NCBI GenBank assembly: GCA_027494055.1
Contig: JAOSJO010000027.1
Coordinates: 159,661-223,660 of the forward strand
DNA length: 64,000 bases
Origin: Anaerolineae bacterium
GTDB lineage: Bacteria > Chloroflexota > Anaerolineae > Aggregatilineales > JAFGMM01
Direction: 5' to 3'
Each line of letters begins with the position of its first letter. Position 1 is the first letter of the stretch. Shown one piece after another: positions 21,097-31,130 of the stretch. Position numbers and translations under genes: made by a program. The notes under the pieces were generated by a model, which was not told the DNA's origin, searched no databases, and worked only from the letters and a program-made list of their open reading frames with translations.

Positions 21097-21119
21097 GGCT
21101 TTCTGCGCGGGACGGTTGG

Positions 21120-21151
21120 CGAGGTCAGGGGTTCCACCCCTGACCTCGTTT
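21120..21151 (+). terminator. fhs terminator
   Basis: 13-bp perfect stem CGAGGTCAGGGGT / ACCCCTGACCTCG with loop TCC, followed by TTT, 24 bases past the fhs stop. Confidence 0.8.
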
Positions 21152-21198
21152 CGTGGCATGGGATTAATCCGATAATGTGCATGCTTCTCCCTACCCCG

Positions 21199-21268
21199 CG
21201 ACTGAAGTCACGGGCTAATTTCGTGGCAATCATCGCTATTGGCGACGATTAGCCGCCGACTTCAGTCG
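21199..21268. repeat. Dispersed palindrome (GACTGAAGTC family), copy 1
   Basis: Outer arms CGACTGAAGTC (21199-21209) and GACTTCAGTCG (21258-21268), with inner arms GGCTAAT / ATTAGCC. A degenerate relative lies at 53133-53203. The rest of the gap to the hspR gene (21269-21495) shows no gene. Confidence 0.75.
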
Positions 21269-21495
21269 GCGGACTACGGAAAACCTAATACCACTCGCCT
21301 GGGTGAACAGTTCTGGGCCACGGGACGACGAGCCGCTACTGGGATTATTATGTCAGAATGCAAAAGTCCCTTGTCCTCCGCGCGGAGGAATCTGTAGCCT
21401 CCCTGATCGAACGTGGTTCCCGGATCGTGAAACAAAACGCCCCGCGCGTCGCCGACGGCGGGGCGTTCGTGTGTGCGGCGGGGGATGGTCCAGGG

Positions 21496-21840
21496 CTAAC
21501 GCGCCGGCTCCGCCGCCGCTTCCTTTTCCCGTTCCGCGAGCTGCGCGCGGAGCGCCTCGACCTCCTCCTGGAGCGTTTCGATCTGCTCGGTGAGGTTCAG
21601 GATCACGTGCACCCCGGACAGGTTCACGCCGAGGTCGTTGGTAAGCCGGTTAATCTTGTGCAGGCGTTCCAGGTCGCGCGGCGAGTAAAGCCGGAACCCG
21701 CCCTCCGAGCGCTGCGGCACGACGAGGCCTTCATCCTCGTAGTTGCGCAGCGTCTGCGGGTGCAAGTTCACCAGGCGCGCCACGACGCCGATGGCGTAAA
21801 CCGGCTCGTCGAGATCGGGCGCGTCATCCGTCCAGTCCAT
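21496..21840 (-). CDS. hspR: HspR-like MerR-family heat-shock repressor
   Basis: 114 residues. The MerR-type winged helix starts PVYAIGVVARLVNLHPQTLRNYEDEGLVVPQRSEGGFRLYS-like (recognition helix and wing), followed by DLERLHKINRLTNDLGVNLSGVHVIL and a coiled-coil tail (ETLQEEVEALRAQLAERE). HspR represses chaperone genes at HAIR inverted repeats, with DnaK as co-repressor in known cases. It is the last gene of a dnaJ-like, htrA, hspR operon; its ATG overlaps the htrA TGA by one base, which implies coupled translation. This order suggests autoregulation of the whole operon. Confidence 0.9.
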   Translation of the reverse strand: MDWTDDAPDLDEPVYAIGVVARLVNLHPQTLRNYEDEGLVVPQRSEGGFRLYSPRDLERLHKINRLTNDLGVNLSGVHVILNLTEQIETLQEEVEALRAQLAEREKEAAAEPAR

Positions 21841-23034
21841 CAGTTCCCCTGCGGTCGCGTACCCAACGTCACTGCGATCTCAAACGTCTTGTCGTCACGG
21901 ATCACGGTCAGAATGGCGATGTCGCCGGGGCTGGTCTGCGAGACGAGATAGCCCACCAGGTCCTCCCAGTCCCGGATCGTCTCGCCGTTGATCGCGATGA
22001 TGATGTCGCCGCCGGCGGTCACGCGCACGCCGCGCACGAACTCGTCACGGTTGCCGCCCTGGATGCCCGCCGCCGCTGCCGGCCCGCCGGGAACGACGCG
22101 GCTGATCATCACGCCGTAATCGACAGGCAGGCCCAGCGGCTCCCGCAACTGCGCCACGGTGAACCCTGTGCCGCCGGAGCCGGGGCCGCCGGTCTCGGTC
22201 TCAACGCCGAGCCAGGAGTAGTCGGCAAAGCCCTGCGCGATCAACTGCGGCACGATGCGCCGCACGGTGTCCACGGGCACGGCGAAGGCGATGCCCTGGA
22301 ACACGCCGCTCTCGGTGCGGATCGCGGTATTCACCCCGATCACCTCGCCGCGCGAGTTGAGCAGCGGCCCGCCTGAATTGCCGGGGTTGACCTCGGCGTC
22401 GGTCTGGATGATGTTGGGGTTGCTATACCCGCTCGGCGCGCCGGTGACCAGCGTCGCGGAGGGCAGCGTGCGCCCCAGCGCGCTGATGATGCCAGACGTC
22501 ATCGTGCCGGCCAGGCCGAACGGGTTTCCAATCGCGACAACGTGCTGACCGACCCGGAGTTCTCGGGAGACGCCGAGCGTCACCGGGAACAGCGCCTCCG
22601 CGGGCATGTCCACGCGGATAACGGCGATGTCGCTGTACGTATCCGACCCGACCAACTCGGCGCGCGCGACCTGCCCGTTGTAGAAGGTCACGTGAATCTG
22701 GGCGGCCTGGTCGATCACGTGGTTGTTGGTGATGATGTGGCCCTGCGCGTCGTACACAAACCCCCGACCCGCCGCGCACGTCGAGTGTGTCTTCGGCGAT
22801 GCCGATGTCGATATTGACCACCGACGGGCTGACGCGCTCGTAGAGGTTGATGAGCAGCAGTTCGGCGGCGTCGAGTTCGGCGAGCACCGCATCGGCGAGC
22901 GCGGTCGGCGTGGCGACGACCTGCGCCACCGTGCGCAGCGTGTCATCTAGCGGTTGGCCGACCAGTTCCGGCTCCGCCGGGGCGCAGGCGGCCAGGACAA
23001 GAACGAATGCCAGCACGAGAGCGATTTTTCCCAT
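21840..23034 (-). CDS. HtrA/DegP-like serine protease, lipoprotein-anchored
   Basis: About 398 residues from ATG 23034. A lipobox LVLAACA follows a short hydrophobic stretch, so it is exported and lipid-anchored. The S1C protease domain has catalytic His in ITNNHVID, Asp in TYSDIAVI and Ser in NPGNSGGPLL. One C-terminal PDZ domain (GVMISRVVPGGPAAAAGI to VIRDDK) binds substrate C-termini. A one-base break near 22765 separates DTLDVRGGSG from RGFVYDAQGH. It degrades or refolds damaged extracytoplasmic proteins. Located between a dnaJ-like gene and hspR. Confidence 0.92.
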
Positions 23035-23117
23035 GATCCATTACTTCCATCAACTACAGCGATCTACGACTTCAATTATCGCAAAAGTCGGGCATCTTGC
23101 CCTGGGCGGCGCGGCGC

Positions 23118-24107
23118 TCACGCCCTGCGCCCGTCGCGCAGGCGCCTGAGCTGTTCGAACAGGTCGCGCTCCTCCGCGCTGAGGTTGGTCGGTACCTTCA
23201 CCTGGAGATGGGCGTACAGGTCGCCGTATTCGTCCGCCCGGTTGAGTTTGGGCATCCCCCGGCCCTGCAGGCGGATCTTCTGCCCGGAGGACGCGCCCGG
23301 CGCGATCTTCAGCGCCACCTCGCCAGCGAGCGTCTTCACCGGCACCTCGCCGCCGAGCACCGCCGTGTAGAGATCGATTGGCAGGTCTACATGCAGGTCG
23401 TCGCCTTCGCGCCTGAATGTCGGGTGTGGCCGTACCTCCACCACGAGGAACAGGTCGCCGGCGCTGCCGCCGCTCAGGCCCTGCTCGCCCATGCCGCTGA
23501 GGCGGACGCGCGTGCCGGTCTTCGCGCCCTTGGGGATGCGCACCTCAATGCGCCGGTCGTTGATCCGCAGCCGGCGCATGGCCCCGCTGTACGCCTCCTC
23601 CAGCGAAATCTGGACCGGCTGCTCGATGTGCTGGCCCTGGGTCGGGGCGTGGCGCGCGGCGCGCCGGGGGTCGGTGGCGCGGCGCGCTTCGGCAGCGCGC
23701 CCCATCCCGCCGAAGATGGTCTGGAAAAACTCCGAGAACATCCCGCCGCCGGCGCTCTGCCCGCCGCCGAAGAAGTCATCGAAAGTGCCGTATTCCACGC
23801 GCACCCCGCCGGGCGCGCCCTGCCCCCTGGAGGCCCACTGCATCCAGTCGAAGCCGCCGGGCTGCCCGCCCATCCGCTGCCAGTTCTGGTAGTTCGCGCC
23901 AAGCTGGTCATAGCGCGCGCGCTTCTCTGGGTCGCTGAGAACCTCATGGGCCTCGTTGATCTCCTTGAAGCGCTCCTCCGAGCGCTTGTCGCCGGGGTTG
24001 ACATCGGGGTGATATTCGCGCGCCAGCCGGCGGAAGGCCTTCTTGATCTCCTTCTGGTCGGCTTTCTTGTCAACGCCGAGTATCTTGTAGTAGTCCTTGT
24101 ATTCCAT
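23118..24107 (-). CDS. DnaJ-like (CbpA-type) co-chaperone
   Basis: About 329 residues from ATG 24107 (GTG 24119 would add four). N-terminal J domain YYKILGVDKKADQKEIKK with the HPD triad in REYHPDVNPG, then a Gly/Phe-Met-rich linker (residues 75-135), and two beta-barrel substrate domains. There are no CxxCxGxG zinc repeats, so it is the type II (CbpA) form. It hands unfolded proteins to DnaK and stimulates its ATPase. First gene of the heat-shock operon with htrA and hspR. The frame is intact. Confidence 0.92.
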   Translation of the reverse strand: MEYKDYYKILGVDKKADQKEIKKAFRRLAREYHPDVNPGDKRSEERFKEINEAHEVLSDPEKRARYDQLGANYQNWQRMGGQPGGFDWMQWASRGQGAPGGVRVEYGTFDDFFGGGQSAGGGMFSEFFQTIFGGMGRAAEARRATDPRRAARHAPTQGQHIEQPVQISLEEAYSGAMRRLRINDRRIEVRIPKGAKTGTRVRLSGMGEQGLSGGSAGDLFLVVEVRPHPTFRREGDDLHVDLPIDLYTAVLGGEVPVKTLAGEVALKIAPGASSGQKIRLQGRGMPKLNRADEYGDLYAHLQVKVPTNLSAEERDLFEQLRRLRDGRRA

Positions 24108-24153
24108 AGGGTCCGTCACCCATACTTAACATAATTCGCAAACCACGTCCCCA

Positions 24154-24183
24154 TTTTTAAAACTTGAGCCGCAATTTGTAAAG
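24154..24183 (-). promoter_or_regulatory. Promoter of the dnaJ-htrA-hspR operon with imperfect HAIR-like operator
   Basis: On the minus strand TTTACA (24177-24182), a 17-base spacer, and TAAAAA (24154-24159). Overlapping it, the plus strand reads CTTGAGC-N7-TGTAAAG (24163-24183), which matches the HspR consensus CTTGAGT-N7-ACTCAAG in 6 of 7 and 4 of 7 positions. The second half is weak, so the operator is tentative. Confidence 0.45.
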
Positions 24184-24214
24184 GTTTTTGCGTCGTTTCT
24201 AATAAAACTCCAAG

Positions 24215-25201
24215 CTACCCGCCCATCGGCGTGACGCCCACACACTCCGGCGGCGTCTCGATGTTGAGCGGCTGGTTGACGCTGGTGAGGTTGTACTCCA
24301 TGCGTACCGTGCCGCTCGCCGCCGGGGGCGTCTGGCCTTCTGAGAAGGCGTCCGCCGGCATCGCCGCGACCAGGCGGATCACGTGGCCGGCGTCGTCGGC
24401 GACCCACACATCCGCTGTGAGCTGCCCCTCCTCAAGGTGATACTGCGTTGTCGGCACGCCGTTGACCGTGCCGCCCGGCCCGACCAGCGCGAGTTCACCG
24501 ATGCTGGCGGCGTCGGGGGAGAAACCCTGTTGGGGTGAAGGGGCTGTCCGGGCTGGTGATGTCGGGCGCGCCGCCCGCAAGCGCCATGCAACCGCCGTCT
24601 GGCGTCATGCCGAGCATGTACGTCACCCCGTCGCGCAGCACAATCACCATGTGGTCTGGTGCCGGCTCCTCACTGCCGCTGCTGACCACGTCCACCATTG
24701 CGCCCTCGACCAGCATCTCGACGTGGGCCGCGGACGCCTGCGTATCGACGCGCACCATCAGGTTCATGCTGCCGGTGCGCTGCCCGCCGGCGTCCTCAAG
24801 GTAGGCGGTCAGGTTCGCGCTGTAGCTGCTGAACGCCGAGAAGTCTGGATCGGTGAAGTTGAAGGCCGGGAGCGGGGTCGCGATTGCCGCCTCCGGCGGC
24901 GCGCCCTCCGGGGCAACGTCGCCGCCTTCATCGGCAGGGCACGCCTTCTCCGACAGGCGCATCTTCCGCGACAGCGCCGCCGCCTTCACCGGCAACGTCA
25001 CCCGCGCTGCCGTCAGCGGCACCGACCGACGTGGCCGGTTCGCCCGCGCCCTGGTCCGGGGCGGGGGCGGCGGCCTGGGCGGCTGCCGCAGTCGCCGTCG
25101 CCACCGCGTTGATGTCGATCAACTGGGCCTGCCCACCGCACGCGCTGACCAGCGCCGCCGCAACGATCGAGACCGAGCCACAAGGTCCAGTGCTTTGTCA
25201 T
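24215..25201 (-). CDS. Hypothetical lipoprotein
   Basis: Starts MTKHWTLWL at ATG 25201 and, after a frame break near 25170, continues VSIVAAALVSACGG, a lipobox. An Ala/Gly/Glu-rich linker of about 60 residues follows. The folded part (from about FNFTDPDFSAFSSYSANLTA) has alternating beta strands, including MVIVLRDGVTYMLGM and LTADVWVADDAGHVIRL, like LppX/LolA-type lipid-carrier or DUF-type lipoproteins. Further breaks lie near 24945 and 24530. Four breaks in 1 kb are more than its neighbours show, so it may be decaying, although the folded segments remain protein-like. Function unknown. Confidence 0.6.
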
Positions 25202-25452
25202 CGTCCACCCCTTCACGCACGCGCCCAAGTCCACACGCGCCTATTGTAAGCCAATCGCCTGCTTTGGAGTAGTCGCCGGCGTTTTCCCTCCCGGTTGTTT
25301 AAGGGGAGGGAGCAGGAGGGGGCGCCCCCCGGCCGCCCCCCCCCCCCAGTCTAAAAAACAGGGGGGCATGGCGCGCTCGCCCGTAAGCGGATCAATGGCC
25401 GCAGTGGTTGAAATCTAACGGGCTTCTGGGCAGCTACCGCGATTCCTTGCCG

Positions 25453-25480
25453 GATTCGCGTTATTTGCGGCTCAATATCC
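25453..25480. repeat. Dispersed 28-base motif, copy B
   Basis: GATTCGCGTTATTTGCGGCT resembles copies at 18956-18983 and 53299-53326. Confidence 0.3.
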
Positions 25481-25537
25481 TCCCTGTCTGGCGGCAACGG
25501 AGGTTCGGTCTCACGGGAAAAGTACAGACAGTCACTA

Positions 25538-25566
25538 TTGTCCGTATGTGCTTCATCTGATAGAAT
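25538..25566 (+). promoter_or_regulatory. Promoter of the receptor-like kinase gene
   Basis: TTGTCC (25538-25543), 17-base spacer, TAGAAT (25561-25566). The start point would be near 25573, which suits either an ATG at 25632 or the GTG at 25734. Confidence 0.55.
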
Positions 25567-25733
25567 GGCCCCATAGGTGGGGTTGCTTGTTTTAGAGAAA
25601 TAGGCTCTGTCATAACGCGCGAAACCGGGGCATGAACGTGTCCGGCGTGTCTGAAGGCGTTATCCTTGAGGATGTCGCGCGCTGCGCGATACCTTCCCTT
25701 GAGAGCGGGGGCGGGCGGCTCTCGGAAAGCCAC

Positions 25734-27727
25734 GTGAATAGAATCGACTTCACGGGTCAGCAGGTTGGCCCATATCTCGTGCGCGAACTCATCGGCCAGG
25801 GCGGGATGGGTGATGTTTACCGTGCCTACCAGCCGTCGATAAAGCGTGAGGTCGCGCTCAGGTGATCTACCTTGCCACCGAGTCGAGCCGGCAAGAGTTC
25901 CGCAAGCGCTTCGAGAAGGAAGCCGAGACCATCGCTTTGCTGGAACACCCGCACATCCTGCCCGTGTTCGACTATGGCATCACCGAGAGCGTGGCATACC
26001 TGGCGATGCGCCTGGTGCGCGGCGGCACGCTGGAAGGCCTCGTGCAGGAACGCCCGCTCTCGCTCGACGAGATGGCGCACATCTTCGAGCAGGTGGCGCA
26101 CGCGCTCGATTACGCGCACCGGCACGGCGTCATTCACCGCGACCTGAAGCCGAGCAACGTTCTGCTCGATCAGGAACAGCACGCCTACCTCAGCGACTTC
26201 GGCGTTGCCAAGATGATCGGCTCGTCGGCGCATACCACGATCACCGTCGCCGGGAAGGTGGTGGGTACGCCCGCCTACATGGCTCCCGAACAACTGCGCG
26301 GCATGAGCGTGGATCACCGCGCCGACATCTACAGCCTGGGCATGGTGCTGCACTACATGCTCACGCGCCGGATTCTCTTCGAGGGCGAGTCGCCGCTGGC
26401 GGTCATCTACCAGCTCCTTGAGGAGGAGCCTACGCCGCCGCGCGCGATCAACCCGGATACGCCCCAGGCGGTCGAAACCGTGGTGATGCGCGCGCTGGAG
26501 AAGGACCCGGCGCGGCGCTTTGATAGCGCCGACGAGATGGCCCAGGCGCTTAACGCCGCGCTGGGCCGCGTCACCACGCCCCGTTACGGCTCTGCCACGG
26601 CGACGCCGTCTCGCGCCGACAACACCGTGCGCATTTCCCGCCTCTCCCGGCTGGCAACTTCCGCCCGGCACATGCAGCGCCCGCTGTTCTGGGGCCTGGC
26701 GGGCGTGATCGCGCTGTTCATTGTGATTGTGGCCCTGGTGTGGGCGCGGCCGGCGCTGGCGCCCAGCTTCCACCCCCCTACCGTCGTGGCCGGCGAGCGC
26801 AGCGGCGCGGACGCTGTGACGCCGACCATCGAGGAAATAGCCCTGGCGGCGCAATACCTCGGCGAGGACGGGTTCATCGCCTACATCGTATGCAACCAGC
26901 GCACCGAGTTCTTCGCCGCCCACGCACGCGAGATGAGCGACATCGCCCGGCAGTATGAGCTGCGCTTCCGCGTTTACGACAGTGAGAACGACGCCTACAA
27001 TGAAACCGTGCAGATCGAACGCGCGCGGACCGACGGCGCAAGGGCGATGATCGTGTGCGTGCTCGACCCGGATTTGCTTGCCGACGCACTGGCGGCCATC
27101 GACCGGGCGAACATTCCGCTGGTGCTGAACAACGTCGGCGGGGCCACCTGCCTACGGCGGCGTGGCGGTGGCGGTTGACAACTACCTGTTGGGCGAGTTC
27201 CCCGGCCGGCTGGCCGGCCAGATCGTCGCGGAAGAGATGGGCGGTGTGGCCGATGTCGTCGTGCTGGACTACCCCGATCTGCCGATCATCATCGAGCGCG
27301 CCGATGGCATGGTCGCGGGCCTGCTCGCACGCGCGCCGAATGCGAATATCGTGGGCCGTTTCCTGGGGGCACCATCGAATTCGCCGAGGAGTCGATCCGG
27401 TCCCTGATCGAGCGCGGCGTGCACTTTGATGTGATCCTCAGCATCAACGACGCCGGCGCATACGGCGCGATCAACGCGCTTGAAGCCGCCGGGATTCCGC
27501 CTGATGCGGTGGTCATCGTCAGCGTCGATGCGGAAGCGAAAGCGCGGCGGCTCATCCGCGACGGCCAGTACCTGCGCGGCTCTATCGAGGTCGTCGGTCC
27601 GGAGAGCGGGGCCGGTCCCTCAGTACACGCGGCGATCAAGCTCATGGCCGGCGGGACCGTGCCAGAAACCATTCTGCTGCCGCCGGGCGAGGTTGTCACC
27701 CGCGAGACGCTCCAGCCCGACGGCTGA
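25734..27727 (+). CDS. Transmembrane Ser/Thr kinase fused to a periplasmic-binding-protein sensor domain
   Basis: About 664 residues if read through frame breaks at 25861, 27150 and 27370. Kinase domain: glycine loop IGQGGMGDVY, VAL-Lys (a missing A at 25861 hits exactly this Lys codon), catalytic loop HRDLKPSN, DFG, and APE in YMAPEQLRG. A single membrane span follows (LFWGLAGVIALFIVIVALVW). The outer domain (GFIAYIVCNQRTEFFAAHAREM to the end) is a type 1 periplasmic-binding/LacI-like sugar-binding fold with LSINDAGAYGAINALEAAG. So a small ligand outside could control phosphorylation inside. GTG 25734 is close to the kinase core; ATG 25632 would add 34 residues of doubtful quality. Confidence 0.88.
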
Positions 27728-27739
27728 CGCCAGGCTCCC

Positions 27740-28243
27740 TTACTGGTTCCGCGCCTCCAGCGTCGCTTCCATCTGTGAAGTGAGCACCTCGATGCGCGAC
27801 CGGGCAAGCTGCAGCGTGCCCTGCGCCCGCGTGACCACCGGGCGCACGTCGAAGTCGGGGTCGTTGAGGCGCGCTTCAAACGCATTGATGACATCGGCGA
27901 CCATCAGCGCGACCAGCCGGTGCGTCTCCTGCGCGCACTCGGCCGGCACGACCAGCGCGTCGATGCTCGTCTTGTAGATGCGCATCTCTTCAATGATGGG
28001 CGGCAAGGCCCCGGCATCGGCGGCGTCGGCCTGCACGATCAGCTCTCCGAAAGCCTCCGACAGGTAGCCCATCGCTTCGGTCCAGTTGTCCACATCGCGC
28101 GGGTCGCAGCCGATCACCAGGTTCACCTCCCCAGGCAGGGCGGGGGGCAGGGTCGGCGTGGGCGTCGGAGCCGGCTGGCAGGCCGCCGCCAGAGCAAGCA
28201 GGGCCGCTGTCGTCAGGATGGGCAAACGTCCGCGCAGCAACAT
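27740..28243 (-). CDS. Small hypothetical lipoprotein
   Basis: About 167 residues from ATG 28243, with AGGAG eight bases upstream. Signal peptide with lipobox LALAAACQ, then a PTPTPTLPP linker and an alpha-helical domain (MGYLSEAFGELIVQADAADAG; long helix LARSRIEVLTSQMEATLEARN). Two Cys remain (IGCDPRD, VPAECAQ). No family recognised. It ends 12 bases from the convergent kinase gene. Confidence 0.7.
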   Translation of the reverse strand: MLLRGRLPILTTAALLALAAACQPAPTPTPTLPPALPGEVNLVIGCDPRDVDNWTEAMGYLSEAFGELIVQADAADAGALPPIIEEMRIYKTSIDALVVPAECAQETHRLVALMVADVINAFEARLNDPDFDVRPVVTRAQGTLQLARSRIEVLTSQMEATLEARNQ

Positions 28244-28316
28244 GAGCATCACTCCTGGCATCAGAGGTGTGGCAGGGTTCAGCTTAATCCCGCTCCGGGT
28301 TTTGCACAAACCGCGG

Positions 28317-28380
28317 TTGCCCCCGGCCTCCACGTGGGGATATAATCAATATAAGCGAAGTGGGGTGTCTTCGACGCCCC
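28317..28380 (+). promoter_or_regulatory. rseP promoter and leader hairpin
   Basis: TTGCCC (28317-28322), 18-base spacer, TATAAT (28341-28346). Just downstream, in the 5' leader, an 8-bp hairpin GGGGTGTC / GACGCCCC with loop TTC is followed by ATTTATTG. The hairpin could be a weak attenuator or an RNA stabiliser. Confidence 0.5.
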
Positions 28381-28407
28381 ATTTATTGTGATGGGTTGTA
28401 GAATATA

Positions 28408-29852
28408 ATGGGCACCGATTTTCCGCTCCTTATCATCTCCTTTGTCGTCGTATTGGTACCGCTGATTTTCGTTCACGAGCTGGGGCACTTCGTCATGGCG
28501 AAGCTCGTGGGCATTACCGTGCTTGAGTTTGGCATCGGCTTCCCGCCGCGCGCCATGCTGCTGTTCAAGCGCGGCGACACCGAGTACACGTTGAACTGGC
28601 TGCCGCTCGGCGGCTTCGTGCGCCCCCTCGGCGAGGACATGATCGGCCCGGTCGCTGAAGAGAAGGCGCAGAAGCAGCGCCGCGAGAAGGCGCCGGCGCG
28701 CGGCGTCGCCGTCAGCGATGTCTCCCCGGTGCGGCGCATCCTGTTCATGGCGGCCGGCCCGCTGTTCAACGTGCTGCTCGCCGTGGCTCTCTTTATCCTC
28801 ACGGGGCTGGTCGGCACGCCCATCATCGACCACTCTGACATCACAATCGCCGGCCTCGCGTGGGACTCCCCCGCGCTGCGCGCCGGCGTCCGCCCCGGCG
28901 ACGTCATTCGCGCCGCCGACGGGCAGCCCTTCAGTTTCGCCACCGAACTGGAGGAATACCTCGTGGCGCAGGCCGGCGCGCCGGTCACGCTCACGGTTGA
29001 GCGCGGCGGCGATCTGCGCGACTTCACCCTCGCCAGCGCCGACGATCTGGTTTCGCACGTCGTGGACGGCGGCCCGGTGCGCATCAGCGAGGTCAACGCC
29101 AATTCGCCGGCTGAGGCGGCCGGCGTCCAAAGCGGCGACCTCGTGCGCGCGGTCGCGCCGGAGCGCGCCTGGCCGGCCGCCAGCCTGGGCATTGCCCTGG
29201 TCGGCGCAGAGGCCCCTGTGGTGCAGAACCTGGGCTACACGCCGGTCTACACCGCCAGCGACCTCGCCGGGCGCGTGCGCATGTGGACCGGCCTGCCCGT
29301 CACCTTCGTGATCGAGCGGGAGGGCGCGCTTGGGCGGCTCACCTCCGCGACGCGGACGGACCCCCGGAGGGCGAGGGCGCGACCGGCACCACGATTGAGA
29401 CCGTCTACCCCACCGCCGTCGTGCGCGCGCCGCTTGGCGAGGCGCTCGTCAACGGCGTTGAGCGCACCGTGTCCCTGGTCGGGCTGGTGATCCGCGCGCC
29501 GGTGATGCTCCTCACGGGCGAAATCTCCGGCGAGGAGGCGCGCCCGGTCGGCATTGTGGGCATCAGCCAGCTTGGCGGCCAGTTCATCCAGGAGAGCGTC
29601 GAGGTCAGCAGCCCGACGCCGTTCCTCCAGTTCGCCGCCGCCATCAGCGTGGCGCTGGGGATGACCAACCTCCTGCCCATCCCGGCGCTGGACGGCGGGC
29701 GCATCCTGTTCGTCCTCATCGAGATGATCCGCGGCAAGCCGATGGACCCGGCGCGTGAGGGGCTGATCCACCTGATCGGGATTGTGTTCATGTTGGGGCT
29801 GATGATCGTACTGATCTTCGCCGACATTATCAACCCGGTCCAGTTGCCGTAG
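28408..29852 (+). CDS. rseP: RseP-like site-2 protease (M50)
   Basis: About 481 residues. The first membrane span carries the zinc motif HELGH (FVHELGHFVMAKLVG). Two PDZ-like domains follow (AGLAWDSPALRAGVRPGD and VNANSPAEAAGVQSGD). The last third has the second active-site motif NLLPIPALDGGRILF and two more spans. A one-base break near 29355 joins LTSATRTD to PPEGEGATG. Site-2 proteases cut anti-sigma factors or other substrates within the membrane in envelope-stress signalling. The start at ATG 28408 has only a weak GGGTTG site. Confidence 0.92.
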
Positions 29853-29864
29853 TGGTTGAGTGCT

Positions 29865-31008
29865 ATGCAATATACAGTCGCAGAGTACTTCGCAGGGATA
29901 GGTCTGGTGCGTCTTGGACTGGAACGCGCCGGCTGGAAGGTCGTTTTTGCAAATGATATTGCGCCGGAAAAATACCAAATGTATCAAGATGCTTTTCCTG
30001 ATGCGGCGCAACATTATCGAGTGTCTGACATCTTTGACATAGACCCCTCTATTGTGCCCTCAACAACCTTAGCGACGAGTTCCTTTCCGTGCATTGACCT
30101 TTCGCTGGCTGGAAAGCAGAATGGCTTAGAAGGCAAGCACTCTAGTGCATTCTGGGGTTTCCTTCGCATCTTGAAATATCAAGTCGAGTATGGAATAGCG
30201 CCGCCGCTCGTTCTCCTGGAAAACGTGATAGGTTGGCTTACCTCCAATCATGGAGACGATTTTCGGTTGACTATTCGAGCTTTAAACGACCTTGGCTATA
30301 GTTGTGATGTATTCACTTTGGATGCGCTGCGTTTTACACCGCAAAGCCGTCCACGAGTGTTTGTTGTAGGCGCGCAAAACCGCCCCCTTCACCAAATGCA
30401 GCGCCTCTGCGCAACAGGCCGAATTCACTGGCGACTCAACGGTTGAAGAAAGCTGTCGATGATAATTACGACCTCCGGTGGGCATGGTTGGATATTCCCG
30501 ATCCACCTTCCCTCCATCATGCAGGGCTTGACAAAATCGTTGAAGCCATGGATGAGGATGATCCTCGTTGGTGGCCCCACGTCGAGGTTGAGCGGCATCT
30601 TCTTATGATGGCAGATGCTCACCGAGAGAGGGTCCTATCGTTGAAAGATAGGGAAGAAGTCACCTATCGAACCCTTTATCGTCGCATTCGGTTCGGCAAA
30701 CAGCGCGCGGAAGTCAGAAAGGACGATATTGCTGGTTGCCTCCGTACTGCTCGCGGAGGCAGCAGCCGGCAGATGGTTGTTAGAGCCGGAAACGGTCAAA
30801 TCAAAATGCGTCACATGACGGCGCGCGAGTATGCACGCTTGCAGGGAGTCCCTGACTCTTATCCAATTCTGTTGATGAGATTCAAGCTTTAAACGGCTTT
30901 GGCGATGCAGTATGTGTTCCGTTGATTACTTGGATTGCCGACAACATTCTCAATGTCCTCGTCAAGGAACTTGATTCCCTCGGCCTACTAGCGAAGGTTA
31001 ATTCTTAG
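29865..31008 (+). CDS. DNA (cytosine-5) methyltransferase
   Basis: About 381 residues if read through breaks near 30440 and 30870. Motif I YFAGIGLVRLGLE (AdoMet), motif IV SSFPCIDLSLAG (catalytic Pro-Cys), motif VI PLVLLENVIG, motif VIII FTPQSRPRVFVVG, and motif IX/X MTAREYARLQGVPDSYP. The last residues, after the second break, are WIADNILNVLVKEL. Its AT-richer, different codon use from its neighbours marks an acquired island. With the DUF4928-like gene and vsr it forms a restriction-modification locus. Its 3' end overlaps the convergent DUF4928 gene by about 20 bases. ATG 29865; TTG 29856 is an alternative. Confidence 0.9.
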
Positions 31009-31130
31009 GGAAGCGTCGGTTTCCGCCTCTTCTATTCGTCTATTGTAAATATCCACAATCGCCCTCAGTACTTCGAAATAAGTTTCGCTCTTGCTGTCTG
31101 CTACCTCCATCAGATTCTGACCAACGAAAT

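Larger units (their letters stand above)
25202..25733. other. Gene-free stretch with a 12-base C run
   Basis: No gene seen. It holds a G/C homopolymer patch at about 25316-25348 (a run of 12 C) that is prone to base-call error, the 28-base motif at 25453-25480, and the promoter of the kinase gene at 25538-25566. Confidence 0.5.
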
